Assembly: GCA_022736275.1 (NCBI GenBank)
Contig: DZBJ01000018.1
Location: forward strand, 1-57,389
Direction of reading: 5' to 3'
Length of the DNA stretch: 57,389 bases
Origin: Rikenella microfusus
Lineage (GTDB): Bacteria > Bacteroidota > Bacteroidia > Bacteroidales > VadinHA17
In this document: piece after piece, positions 26,276 to 35,266 of the stretch
Layout of the letters: each line of letters opens with the position of its first letter
Numbering within the stretch: position 1 is the stretch's first letter
Program-made: the position numbers and the translations under genes
The notes under the pieces: model-generated
Databases searched by the model: none
What the model was told of the DNA's origin: nothing
Seen by the model: only the letters and a program-made list of their open reading frames with translations

Positions 26276-28258
26276 ATGATGACCAGGAATAACATATTTT
26301 CTTTCTGCCGGATCGTGCCGGTTATTATGCTCATGATTACTGTGTCGTTTCCGATCATGATCAATGCCCAGGTGCCGGTTCCGGTGGAGGTTTCGAAACA
26401 GAAGATAGTATCTGATGGAAAGGTATACTACATTCATGAGGTTCTGAAGGGACAAACCCTCTATTCGATATCGAAGGCATACAATGTCACTGTTGATCAG
26501 GTTTCCCGTGTAAATGCTTTACAGGAGAATGGGATCAGGGAGGGACAGGTTTTAAGGATTCCGGCTTCAAACGTTTCAGGAACAGCTGCGACGCAGCCAG
26601 GTCAACAGCCGGGAAATCAGACCCAGGTCAGCAGGAACACCGGGGCGGCTGCAGCAGGGGCCACGGTTGCTGCCAATCCTCAGTCACAGGATGAAAGATA
26701 TATATACCATAAGGTCAGAAGAGGAGAGACGCTCTCAACAATTGCCGATGAGTACGGAATATCTGTAAGGGACCTGAAGAGGGCCAACAAAGGGCTGCTC
26801 TTTCCCCGTGAGGGAGACTTTCTGCTGATACCCCGGAAGAAGATGTCCGAAGAGTCGCAGGAGAGGATCAGCATGCCTGCAGCAAACACCGCTGTGCCAG
26901 ACAGCCTTCAGCAGGATACTGCTGCGCTGGCTGAACTCCCCGAGGCATTTACTGTTCGCGGTGAGAAGACGGTGATCAGCAGGCTGAACGGTACCATGAG
27001 GGTGGCGGTTCTGCTTCCTTTTTTCACTGCAGAGAACAATGTCCGGTCATATATTGACTCCACCAAAAGGGATGCACAGGGTAACAAGATCTACAAAGAG
27101 GTGGTGAAACCGGAGGGGTGGATCTATGAAGGCAGCCTGCCATTTCTGGAGGCTTATGAAGGCATTCTGATTGCTGTTGACAGCCTGCGCACCCTGGGAC
27201 TGGTTGTGGAGCTCGATGTCTTTGATACAGGCGCGGACCCCGGGCAGATTGACCGGCTGCTATGGTCTGATGCGCTTAAGGAAACCGATCTGATAATTGG
27301 GCCGGTTTTTTCACAAAATGTTGAGAAAATTTCATCGTGGGCAGCTGAACACGACATACCGGTAGTGTCACCGGTGGGCCTTCGTGACCGTAATATTCTG
27401 GAGAACAAGCCAACCCTTTACCGGGTCTTTCCGTCAGAGAATGTTGCCCAGGATATCATGGCCGGAGAGCTCAGGAGACACAGGGATAGCAATGTGCTGT
27501 TCCTTTATGCTGACAGTGCCATGGGTGATCCGGTTACGGCAGACTTATGGGAAAAGGTCAGGAATGTCATGGCAGAGGACGGCAGAGTCGACAGCACGAG
27601 CCTGACCCCGAACTATTTCACCGGTCTGACAGCGAGGAGCAATGCATACAGCGGCGTCACCTCTCTGGATAACCTTCTTGATGCCGGCAGGGAGAATGTA
27701 ATAATCCTTGCATCCACCAACACCCCGGTCGTCAGTTCAACCTTTTCAACCCTTCACAGCCTGTCACGCAAGTATAATATTAAAGTCATCGGTTACCCCG
27801 AGATACGGGGGCTTGAGACCGTTGACCTGAGATACTACTATGACCTGGGGCTCACTGTCCCTGCGGAAAGCTATATTGATTTCAGCTCACCCTCCGTACA
27901 GGCCTTTACAGCCACTTTCCGGAAGAAGTTCAGGACTGAGCCTATTGCTGAGAGCTTTGCATGGCGGGGGTTTGATATTGCATGGTATTTTATAGGAGGA
28001 ATTGCCACCGCCGGCAAGGACTTCCTGAAAGATCCCGGCCTCTTCAATCCTGCGCTGCTTTCACTGGAACCCGATTTCAGGCGTGAAAGCAAACTGAACG
28101 GATATGAAAACAGGGGAATGTTTGTTCTTAATTACAGGAAGGATATGACCATTGAGGTTGTGAGACCGTGGTCAGATCAGGAGACAGCTGAAGCGAACGT
28201 GCAACTACCGGTCAAAAATCCTTCTTCAGATTCATTAAGACAAAATCCAGCACGATAG
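26276..28258 (+). CDS. LysM and periplasmic-binding-protein-like envelope protein
   Basis: After a signal peptide (ending MINAQ) come two LysM peptidoglycan-binding repeats, at about residues 45-95 (HEVLKGQTLYSISKAYNVTV) and 140-185 (VRRGETLSTIADEYGISVRD). A Pro/Gln/Ala-rich linker separates them. From residue ~235 on the protein resembles a type-1 periplasmic-binding fold (MRVAVLLPFFTAE, LIIGPVFSQNVEKISSWAAE, VPVVSPVG-like IPVVSPVGLRD, FTATFRKKFRTEP). This fusion is frequent in Bacteroidota; no ligand is known. I use the ATG at 26276; a TTG one codon earlier is open. Its 3' end overlaps the convergent TPR gene by 47 bases. Confidence 0.85.
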   Translation: MMTRNNIFSFCRIVPVIMLMITVSFPIMINAQVPVPVEVSKQKIVSDGKVYYIHEVLKGQTLYSISKAYNVTVDQVSRVNALQENGIREGQVLRIPASNVSGTAATQPGQQPGNQTQVSRNTGAAAAGATVAANPQSQDERYIYHKVRRGETLSTIADEYGISVRDLKRANKGLLFPREGDFLLIPRKKMSEESQERISMPAANTAVPDSLQQDTAALAELPEAFTVRGEKTVISRLNGTMRVAVLLPFFTAENNVRSYIDSTKRDAQGNKIYKEVVKPEGWIYEGSLPFLEAYEGILIAVDSLRTLGLVVELDVFDTGADPGQIDRLLWSDALKETDLIIGPVFSQNVEKISSWAAEHDIPVVSPVGLRDRNILENKPTLYRVFPSENVAQDIMAGELRRHRDSNVLFLYADSAMGDPVTADLWEKVRNVMAEDGRVDSTSLTPNYFTGLTARSNAYSGVTSLDNLLDAGRENVIILASTNTPVVSSTFSTLHSLSRKYNIKVIGYPEIRGLETVDLRYYYDLGLTVPAESYIDFSSPSVQAFTATFRKKFRTEPIAESFAWRGFDIAWYFIGGIATAGKDFLKDPGLFNPALLSLEPDFRRESKLNGYENRGMFVLNYRKDMTIEVVRPWSDQETAEANVQLPVKNPSSDSLRQNPAR

Positions 28259-30452
28259 GGAGGTCGTCGGCATTCACTCCTTTGGATATCAGCAGCGAGG
28301 CGTCGTCATTGAATATGTTCATGAATGCCTCCGGGGTCATTTCCCCTCCGGAAAGTGCACTGATATAGTGTTCTGAAGCTTTCCGGGTATCTCCCTGGCA
28401 TAGTGCCAGGTGACCCATGTTGATCATGTCAAAAGGTGAAAGACCCGTATCGGCCAGTCTCTCAAAATAGCGTTCTGCCTCACTGTACCTGCCGGTCATT
28501 AGGTAACACCAAGCTATAGGCCTGAGAACCTTCACATTTCCCGGGCTCTCATATTCAACCCTGAAGTAGTGCTTCAGGGCCTCCTCGTACCTGCCTGTGT
28601 CAAGGCAGCAGTGGGCTGTCATAAGAATGGTGGTAAGATCCTCAGGCTCGGACTGCAGGGCTCGCTGGTAAGCGGTCAGCGCCTCCTCGGACCTGCCCAG
28701 CTTCCTGAGACATAATCCGGTCTTGCGCAGAGTCCAGGTCTTGGGGTCAATGAGAGCTGCCATCGAATAGTTCTCAAGTGCCTTTTCATATTCCTTCGCT
28801 ATCTGGTAACAGTAACCCGCTTTCTCATAGAGCTCTGCGTCATCGCTGACACTCCTGATTAGGGTGAGGTAAAGTGCAAGGGCATCATCATAGTATTCCT
28901 TGCTGAAGAAATAATCGGCAAGCGACCGGTCATCGGCGGTTGATCCGCATATTTCCCTGAAAAACAATGAATTGTATATATCAAGCCTGCTGGTAAAGAG
29001 GTCGTCAAACTCATTTTTGAAATAAGACAGTTTATAGAACCTGTAAAGATCATGTACATACTGAGTCACCGTAGTCCTGAAAATGGCAGCCGGGTCAGTC
29101 AGTTCATTGTCATATTTCATCTGTTCCAGCCCTTCCAGCTCCATCCTGAAGACCTTAAGCATCATGCTCTTCTGTTCGGCAGGGAGGAATTTCATGTTAA
29201 GAATGAGCGAGAACTTGTCAGAGTTGCATATGAACGGGGTTTTAAAGAGTGCCTCAGCCAGCTCATTTATAGCGGGCCCGAGTATATCATCCCTGAAGAT
29301 GGCGTCGACGGCAACATGGTCAGGGTAAAAAGGGACGAACCAGTTGCGCAGCTCCCTGAAGAAATCGAATCTCTTCAGCCCTGAGAATGCCGACATGTAG
29401 ACATCTGACCCTTCCATCTGGAGATTGGTAAGCTCTTCCATGGTTTTGAACATCTCCTCGGATCCGCTGAACATTGCAGACCAGTCTGGGTTTTGGCCCT
29501 CTTCAGTGTTCTCTCCGAGTATTTTGTCAAGGTCAAGCTTCTCCTCAATCCGTGGCCTGAGCTTCACGACTTTCGGGAGGATCTCCTCATTCATCCTTTT
29601 GCTCAGTCTCTCAGTATCGCGTGATTTTATGGCCTGCAGCACCACAATCCGGCACCTCTCCCTGAAGTTGCCATGCACCGAGAGTTCCCTGACTTTTTGC
29701 ATGACTTCAGGATAAAGGCTGAGTCGGTCATCGTAATAGTAAAGGCTGAATACCAGTCCTGTCAGGGCACGCTCGGCGACATGCGGTGTGGTGTCAGTGA
29801 CCAGTTTGGAGAGGAGTCGTATTTTGGCCGGATCCCAGATACGCAGGCTGCTGAGGGTGATGGCACTCACAAATGATGCGAGATCATGCCACGGAAATCT
29901 TCCTGAACGGAGAAGGATTTCCATCAGGCTCTCTTCGGCCTCACCGTAGAAGTCGGATAGCCAAAAATGATTAAAGATAATACCGGAGAGTCGCTCCATC
30001 TCTGCGGCTCTCTCACCTTCAGGATCAGTTTTTTCTATTTCCGCCGACGATAGGAGGTCGTCGAGTCGCGACTTAAATACAAGGTCATCAACGCTCTGAA
30101 TGATGTTGCCGCCCCTGGTTCTGTCCTCTCTCTGTTCCCTCGCTCTGACAGAATATGTGTACCATCCGGAATGACATGCCAAAATGTCCTGTTTTATTCT
30201 GTCATTCAGCTTCAGTATATTCTGAAGAAGTTTCAGGTATATCTTCTGGCGTTCCGGATCGTTTATTCCCTCAACTGTGTATTTGAGAATATTCAGATAT
30301 GTCATCCGGAGTTCATCGAACTCGTCTTTGATTCCTCCAACAGATACATTATCAAGCATATCAGTCATTATGTCAAAGCTCTGCTTGATCTTGCGGCGGA
30401 CGATCAGATTGCAGACTCTCTTATGCTGCAGTATGACGGTGCTGGTATTCAT
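28212..30452 (-). CDS. Large TPR-repeat protein
   Basis: The 746-residue protein has no signal peptide or membrane segment, so it is likely cytoplasmic. The first ~480 residues are helical, acidic and without a family I recognise. From about 520 a tandem TPR array begins (YYDDALALYLTLI, YEKAGYCYQIAKEYEKALEN, RKTGLCLRKLGRSEEALTAY, AHCCLDTGRYEEALKHYFRV, AWCYLMTGRYSEAERYFERL, MGHLALCQGDTRKASEHYIS), six or so units. It probably scaffolds protein contacts. The coding region overlaps the opposite LysM gene by 47 bases at the 3' end. Confidence 0.8.
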   Translation of the reverse strand: MNTSTVILQHKRVCNLIVRRKIKQSFDIMTDMLDNVSVGGIKDEFDELRMTYLNILKYTVEGINDPERQKIYLKLLQNILKLNDRIKQDILACHSGWYTYSVRAREQREDRTRGGNIIQSVDDLVFKSRLDDLLSSAEIEKTDPEGERAAEMERLSGIIFNHFWLSDFYGEAEESLMEILLRSGRFPWHDLASFVSAITLSSLRIWDPAKIRLLSKLVTDTTPHVAERALTGLVFSLYYYDDRLSLYPEVMQKVRELSVHGNFRERCRIVVLQAIKSRDTERLSKRMNEEILPKVVKLRPRIEEKLDLDKILGENTEEGQNPDWSAMFSGSEEMFKTMEELTNLQMEGSDVYMSAFSGLKRFDFFRELRNWFVPFYPDHVAVDAIFRDDILGPAINELAEALFKTPFICNSDKFSLILNMKFLPAEQKSMMLKVFRMELEGLEQMKYDNELTDPAAIFRTTVTQYVHDLYRFYKLSYFKNEFDDLFTSRLDIYNSLFFREICGSTADDRSLADYFFSKEYYDDALALYLTLIRSVSDDAELYEKAGYCYQIAKEYEKALENYSMAALIDPKTWTLRKTGLCLRKLGRSEEALTAYQRALQSEPEDLTTILMTAHCCLDTGRYEEALKHYFRVEYESPGNVKVLRPIAWCYLMTGRYSEAERYFERLADTGLSPFDMINMGHLALCQGDTRKASEHYISALSGGEMTPEAFMNIFNDDASLLISKGVNADDLPIVLDFVLMNLKKDF

Positions 30453-30513
30453 CTTTTAACGGGAGTTAATAGCCCCCGTGGAATAATTGCAACAATCAGG
30501 CCACCGTCGTGGT

Positions 30514-32805
30514 TCAGAAGGTGAAGCCGATGCTAACGTAACCCTTTACCGGTTTGTATAACAGCTCCCTGTTGTATATCCCGTGCATCACGCCAACCCT
30601 TATGGGGCCTGCTATGCTCAGGTAACCAAGTCCGATACTATAACCGCCCAGGATCGATGCCCCGTTCAGACGGTCAGGTTCCTGAATGCCGAAGATGTCA
30701 CCTTCAAGGCTCAGATGGAGGTCAGTTGCTATCTCCAGATCAGCGCCAATTCTGACACCGGCGAGTGCTTTTACCGGGATTTGGTTTGGATGAAAGCCTA
30801 TTCCAGTGATTGAGCGTTCGGTTACTGCCTCAATACCACCGAGATAGCAGAAGTTATTGTTCGTGGTTATAGAGTCAGCGGCCGTAACCAATAGCAGCTC
30901 CCATCCGAAGTTGAGTGTTATCTTATCTGAGGGGGAGGTGTAACTTCTGAACCAGGCTCTTGCATCAAAGAAGCGTTCGAAGGAGAAATCCGATTCATCC
31001 CCCGGAAGGTAGACATCCTTCCCTGTATCGGTTTTAATTGTTCCCCTTATGAGTTTGGATGTGGAAGCCGAAAGGCAGTAATTGACACCATTGTCAGGAA
31101 AGTGTTTGTAATCAAGGGTATTGGCCTGATAGCTGTAGGCGAGCTTCAGGTATTCATAAGAGAGTTTGTCAATTCCGGATGCGACTATGTAATCCGGAAC
31201 AAGATGCTGAGTCTCATATGTGGCGGTAAGATTCATAAGATGGTTAAGGCTCAGTCTTTTGCTCAATATGAGGCCGGTGATGAAATTCTGACTTATCATC
31301 GGACCCGTCTCCTCCTTAAGCGGTACAAGAGGCAAACGGGTATAGTCAGAATAGAAAAACGGTTCAGCCCCGAACTTCTGTCCCCAGTCTATATACTGCA
31401 TGGCACTGAACCTGAACCTGTAGTACTGTCCGATAAAGGACTCGACATTTATCACGGACCTGGGGGTTATGAGATCTCTGACTGACAGGCTCAGCACCAC
31501 GCCGAAACTGATGGCTGGGTCATAGTGAAGCGAGCCGTAAAGTATTGCCTGTGGACGTTCAAGGCAATCAATCTCAAGGATAAGTGACTCACTGCCGGGG
31601 AGGATCCGGTATTTAACCTTTTCAAACCATGCTTTACCGTACAGCAGTTCTACCCTCTCAGCCAGAAAATCCCTGTCGACCTTCTGTCCCGGAACGATAT
31701 CAAGGACTCCCAGTATCTGTGCATCGCTGATCAGACTGTTTCCGGTCACCCTTATGCTGTCAAACGCGTAGTACCGTACATCAGGCAGCGGTGTCACCTG
31801 TTTCGCCGGTCCCAGGGCATCAAGCGAGTCGGCAAGGCGTATGAACCGGTCCTTGTATTCAAGAGCTTTACGGTAGCCCCTGTCAATTATTGAATCGATA
31901 TTCCTGAATGACATGGTGGAGAAACCCTTCATGTCAGGCTCGACCAGGATGTCAGTCAGGCCTTTTTGTTCCTCAGAATCTGCGAGACTGGTCAGGAAGC
32001 CAACCTGTTTTATGATGCCGTAAACCGATTCAAGATCCTTCTCCGAGGCTCCCCTGTAGCTTACATATGATCCGATTACAATATCGGCTCCCATATCACG
32101 GAGTTCAGTGACTGCATAATTTCTTAACACTCCGCCGTCGACCAGCACAGCCGTATCGGTTTTTACGGGTGTAAAGACTGTTGGGATCGCAATGCTTGCC
32201 CTTATGGCGTCAGGGAGGTAGCCATGGGTGAATATCACCTTTTTGTTTGTAATCATGTCAGTTGCAAGGCAAAGGTACGGAACTGGCAGCTCCGCAAAAT
32301 CAGAGATGCCTGCGGCAGGCCAGAAATAATGGTTTAGTCCGCTCTCTATCTGTTGCCCGATGATGAGTCCGGCCGGTATTTTGATCGCATTCCGGGTGAC
32401 AGGGAGTGAGATGATGCTGTTACGGTAATGGCGCTTTTCAGGGAAGATGACTTTGTTTTCCGGAATCCTGTCAGACAGGGCGGCTTCCAGGTTGTACGTC
32501 CTGAATATTGTGGCAATGCTGTCAGCGGAATAACCTACCGCATAGAATCCGCCGACAAGACTTCCCATGCTGACCCCGGTGATGTAGTCAGGTTTCAGTC
32601 CTGCCTCTTCCATTACTTTGATCACCCCGATATGTGCCAGCCCCTTGGCTCCCCCGCCGCTGAGAGCCAGACCGAGCTTCGGCCTTGAAAGAGTATCCTG
32701 AGGGTGCTGACGTGGTTGTGTCATGGCTGTATTGGACATTATCAGCAACAGGATCAGTAAATTGCCTGCCTTACGGATGGACCATATGTACAACGAACAG
32801 GTCAT
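30514..32805 (-). CDS. Patatin-like phospholipase with POTRA and outer-membrane barrel
   Basis: The 763-residue protein has a signal peptide, then a patatin domain: oxyanion GLALSGGGAKGLAHIGV near residue 50, nucleophile Ser79 in GVSMGS and Asp223 in VDGGVLRN, the Ser-Asp dyad. A POTRA-like segment follows at about 345-410 (FDSIRVTGNSLISDAQILGV). A surface-antigen barrel continues to the terminal VSIGFTF. This is the layout of PlpD/FplA-type (type Vd) secreted lipases, except the patatin part may stay in the periplasm or on the surface. It is divergent from the ygiQ-like gene. Confidence 0.92.
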   Translation of the reverse strand: MTCSLYIWSIRKAGNLLILLLIMSNTAMTQPRQHPQDTLSRPKLGLALSGGGAKGLAHIGVIKVMEEAGLKPDYITGVSMGSLVGGFYAVGYSADSIATIFRTYNLEAALSDRIPENKVIFPEKRHYRNSIISLPVTRNAIKIPAGLIIGQQIESGLNHYFWPAAGISDFAELPVPYLCLATDMITNKKVIFTHGYLPDAIRASIAIPTVFTPVKTDTAVLVDGGVLRNYAVTELRDMGADIVIGSYVSYRGASEKDLESVYGIIKQVGFLTSLADSEEQKGLTDILVEPDMKGFSTMSFRNIDSIIDRGYRKALEYKDRFIRLADSLDALGPAKQVTPLPDVRYYAFDSIRVTGNSLISDAQILGVLDIVPGQKVDRDFLAERVELLYGKAWFEKVKYRILPGSESLILEIDCLERPQAILYGSLHYDPAISFGVVLSLSVRDLITPRSVINVESFIGQYYRFRFSAMQYIDWGQKFGAEPFFYSDYTRLPLVPLKEETGPMISQNFITGLILSKRLSLNHLMNLTATYETQHLVPDYIVASGIDKLSYEYLKLAYSYQANTLDYKHFPDNGVNYCLSASTSKLIRGTIKTDTGKDVYLPGDESDFSFERFFDARAWFRSYTSPSDKITLNFGWELLLVTAADSITTNNNFCYLGGIEAVTERSITGIGFHPNQIPVKALAGVRIGADLEIATDLHLSLEGDIFGIQEPDRLNGASILGGYSIGLGYLSIAGPIRVGVMHGIYNRELLYKPVKGYVSIGFTF

Positions 32806-32880
32806 TGCAATGTGTTTGCGGTGTCAACTCTTTTTTTGAACTTCTATAAGCAAGTTAGGCATATTTTGTAAATTGGCGAG

Positions 32881-34656
32881 GTGAAAACCGCTGAAAAAAA
32901 TGAGATGAAATGGCCGCCTTCTTCGCGGAAGGAGATGGAGGCACTGGGGTGGGAGCGACCCGATGTAATCATCTTTTCAGGCGATGCCTATATTGATCAT
33001 CCCTCTTTCGGGACTGCAGTCATCACCCGCACCCTGGAGTCGGCAGGCATGCGCGTGGCGGTAGTGCCGCAGCCCAACTGGCGCGATGATCTGCGAGACT
33101 TCAGCAAGCTTGGGGCTCCGCGTTATTTCTTCGCCGTCACCGCAGGCAACATGGATTCCATGGTCAACCACTACACCGCCACGCGCAGGCTCAGATCAGA
33201 TGATGCCTACACAACGGGAGGGGCGGCAGGCTTCAGACCCGACTACGCAACAATAGTTTATACGAAGGCCCTTAAGAAGCTTTTCCCGACGACTCCTGTT
33301 GTGATCGGAGGCATAGAGGCATCAATGAGGAGACTTATGCACTACGATTACTGGAAGGATGCGCTTGAGCCTTCCATACTCATATCCAGCGGTGCTGTCC
33401 TGCTCATTTACGGAATGGCGGAGAAGGCCGTGACCGAGCTGGCTGTGCGCGTCAGAAAAGGAGAGAAGGCGGGCCGCATCTTCGATCTTCAGCAGTCGGC
33501 CTTTCTTTTACCTGCCGGAGAGTCCCTCCAACCTCTCCCCGGTGTGAAGGATATGAAAATGCATCCGTGCGAGAAGGCCGTGGCATCAAAAAAGGCCTAT
33601 GCCGAAAACTTTGTATTGTTTGAGAAGACAAGCAACAGCCAGAAGCCGGTAAGGCTCACTGAGCAGTGCGGTGAAAGGGTGGTTGTGGTCAACCCCCCGT
33701 TTCCGGCAGCCAGTGAGAAAGAGATTGACGCCATTTATGACCTGCCCTTCAACTACGCTCCTCACCCGCGGTACTCAAAGAAAGGCCCTATCCCCGCATG
33801 GGAGATGATCAGGTTCTCTGTCACCATCCACCGTGGTTGTTTCGGGGGATGCAGTTTCTGTGCCATAGCTGCCCACCAGGGCAAGTTCATCAGCAGCCGC
33901 AGCGAAGCCTCAGTGATGAGAGAGGTTGAACGCATGAGCAGAATGGAAGGTTTCAAGGGATATCTCTCTGACCTCGGAGGGCCGTCGGCAAACATGTACA
34001 GGATGGCGGGAAAGGATAAGGAGAGGTGCATGAAATGCGGGCGTCCGTCATGCATATGGCCAAGTGTATGTGATAATCTTGATACCTCTCATCAGGCTCT
34101 GACGGCCATGTACCGCAAGGTCAGCAGTCTTCCCTATATCAAAAAGGCATTCGTGGGCAGCGGCGTCAGGTATGACCTCCTTATGAAGGAGTATAACAGA
34201 TCGGCCGGAGAGGCAGAGGAGCAATACCTCAGGGAACTGATAGTCAATCACACCAGCGGCAGGCTCAAGGTGGCACCGGAGCATACCGACGATGAGGTGC
34301 TGTACCTGATGAGGAAGAGCTCCTTCAGGCACTTCAGGAAGCTGAGGGATAAGTTTGCGGAGATCATCCGCCGGAGCGGACTTAAGTATGAGCTGGTGCC
34401 GTATTTCATTTCCGCCCATCCCGGAACCACTGAGCAGAAGATGGGTGCCCTCGCGCGCGAGCTGCAGGAGCTTGGCATGCATCCCGAGCAGGTTCAGGAC
34501 TTCACCCCCACACCCATGACACTGGCCACGGCGATCTATTATCTTGGTTTCGACCCTTACACAGGGAAGAAGGTATATGTCGCCCGTGACCTGGCGGAGA
34601 AGCGGAGGCAGAAGGATTACTTTTTCAGGAAGAGGGGTAACCGGCAGTCTAAATAA
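32881..34656 (+). CDS. YgiQ family radical SAM protein
   Basis: The 591-residue protein has a cobalamin-binding-like N-terminal part (WERPDVIIFSGDAYIDHPSF) and the radical SAM cluster motif CFGGCSFC with Cys320, Cys324 and Cys327 binding a 4Fe-4S cluster. YgiQ landmarks include IGGIEASMRRLMHYDYWKD, YSKKGPIPAWEMIRFSVTIH, CSFCAIAAHQGKFISSRSEA and VQDFTPTPMTLATAIYY. The reaction is unknown. The GTG at 32881 is taken; an ATG at 32905 is possible. Its last codons and stop run into a heptad repeat. Confidence 0.92.
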   Translation: MKTAEKNEMKWPPSSRKEMEALGWERPDVIIFSGDAYIDHPSFGTAVITRTLESAGMRVAVVPQPNWRDDLRDFSKLGAPRYFFAVTAGNMDSMVNHYTATRRLRSDDAYTTGGAAGFRPDYATIVYTKALKKLFPTTPVVIGGIEASMRRLMHYDYWKDALEPSILISSGAVLLIYGMAEKAVTELAVRVRKGEKAGRIFDLQQSAFLLPAGESLQPLPGVKDMKMHPCEKAVASKKAYAENFVLFEKTSNSQKPVRLTEQCGERVVVVNPPFPAASEKEIDAIYDLPFNYAPHPRYSKKGPIPAWEMIRFSVTIHRGCFGGCSFCAIAAHQGKFISSRSEASVMREVERMSRMEGFKGYLSDLGGPSANMYRMAGKDKERCMKCGRPSCIWPSVCDNLDTSHQALTAMYRKVSSLPYIKKAFVGSGVRYDLLMKEYNRSAGEAEEQYLRELIVNHTSGRLKVAPEHTDDEVLYLMRKSSFRHFRKLRDKFAEIIRRSGLKYELVPYFISAHPGTTEQKMGALARELQELGMHPEQVQDFTPTPMTLATAIYYLGFDPYTGKKVYVARDLAEKRRQKDYFFRKRGNRQSK

Positions 34657-34713
34657 GTCGGCAGTCAGCAGTCAGCAGTCGGGAGGGTTGACTGTGGACT
34701 GGCGACTGCCGGC
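34643..34713 (+). repeat. Heptanucleotide satellite across the ygiQ stop codon
   Basis: CGGCAGT units begin in the last codons of the ygiQ-like gene (34643). After the TAA at 34654-34656 they continue as AGTCGGC, AGTCAGC, AGTCAGC and AGTCGGG with period 7, followed by a partial inverted copy (GACTGCCGGC) just before the terminator. Confidence 0.7.
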
Positions 34714-34714
34714 T

Positions 34715-34750
34715 AAAAAAAAGAGGCCGGTGAAACCGGCCTCTTTTTTT
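34715..34750. terminator. Bidirectional terminator between the ygiQ-like gene and the hydrogenase operon
   Basis: AAAAAAGAGGCCGGT, loop GAA, ACCGGCCTCTTTTTTT: a long perfect stem flanked by A and T runs on each side. It can end transcription from both convergent genes. Confidence 0.88.
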
Positions 34751-34752
34751 GC

Positions 34753-35235
34753 CTATTCGTACTCTTTGAGTATGGCCTTGACATCATCGGGGGCTACCCT
34801 TCCGTAGGTTTTATCACCTACGAGGACAACGGGTGCGAGACCGCAGGCTCCTACGCAGCGAAGGCTGGAGAGAGAGAACTTGCCGTCGCCTGTCGTCTGT
34901 CCCACCTGAATGGCAAGCTCCTTTTTGAATTCATCAAGCACCTTCTCGGCTCCCCTGACGTAGCAGGCAGTACCCATGCATATGCTGATAGGATGCTTGC
35001 CCTTGGGAGTCATGGTGAAAAATGAGTAGAATGTAACCACACCGTACACCCTGGCAGTAGCAATATTCATCTTGTCTGCAATTACCTCCTGCACCTCTGC
35101 CGGAAGATAGCCGAAGTGCTCCTGCGTTTTGTGAAGTACGTTTATCAGCTCCACGGGGTCATTATTGAATGAATCACATATCTCGTTGATCTTATCAACA
35201 TCCTGTTGTCTCAGTTCTATCTTTATACTTGACAT
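34753..35235 (-). CDS. hndA: HndA/NuoE-like [2Fe-2S] subunit of the [FeFe] hydrogenase
   Basis: The 160-residue thioredoxin-fold subunit links NADH oxidation to the rest of the complex. It has the NuoE pattern: VLHKTQEHFGYLPAEVQEVI, YGVVTFYSFFTMTPKGKHPI, and four cluster cysteines in CMGTACYVRGAE and RCVGACGLAPVV. It is the last gene of the operon, 31 bases after hndD, and ends at the bidirectional terminator. Similar proteins occur in complex I, but the adjacent hydrogenase fixes the role. Confidence 0.92.
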   Translation of the reverse strand: MSSIKIELRQQDVDKINEICDSFNNDPVELINVLHKTQEHFGYLPAEVQEVIADKMNIATARVYGVVTFYSFFTMTPKGKHPISICMGTACYVRGAEKVLDEFKKELAIQVGQTTGDGKFSLSSLRCVGACGLAPVVLVGDKTYGRVAPDDVKAILKEYE

Positions 35236-35266
35236 CTCTTTGATTTTTATGTTAATAATTCAGATC

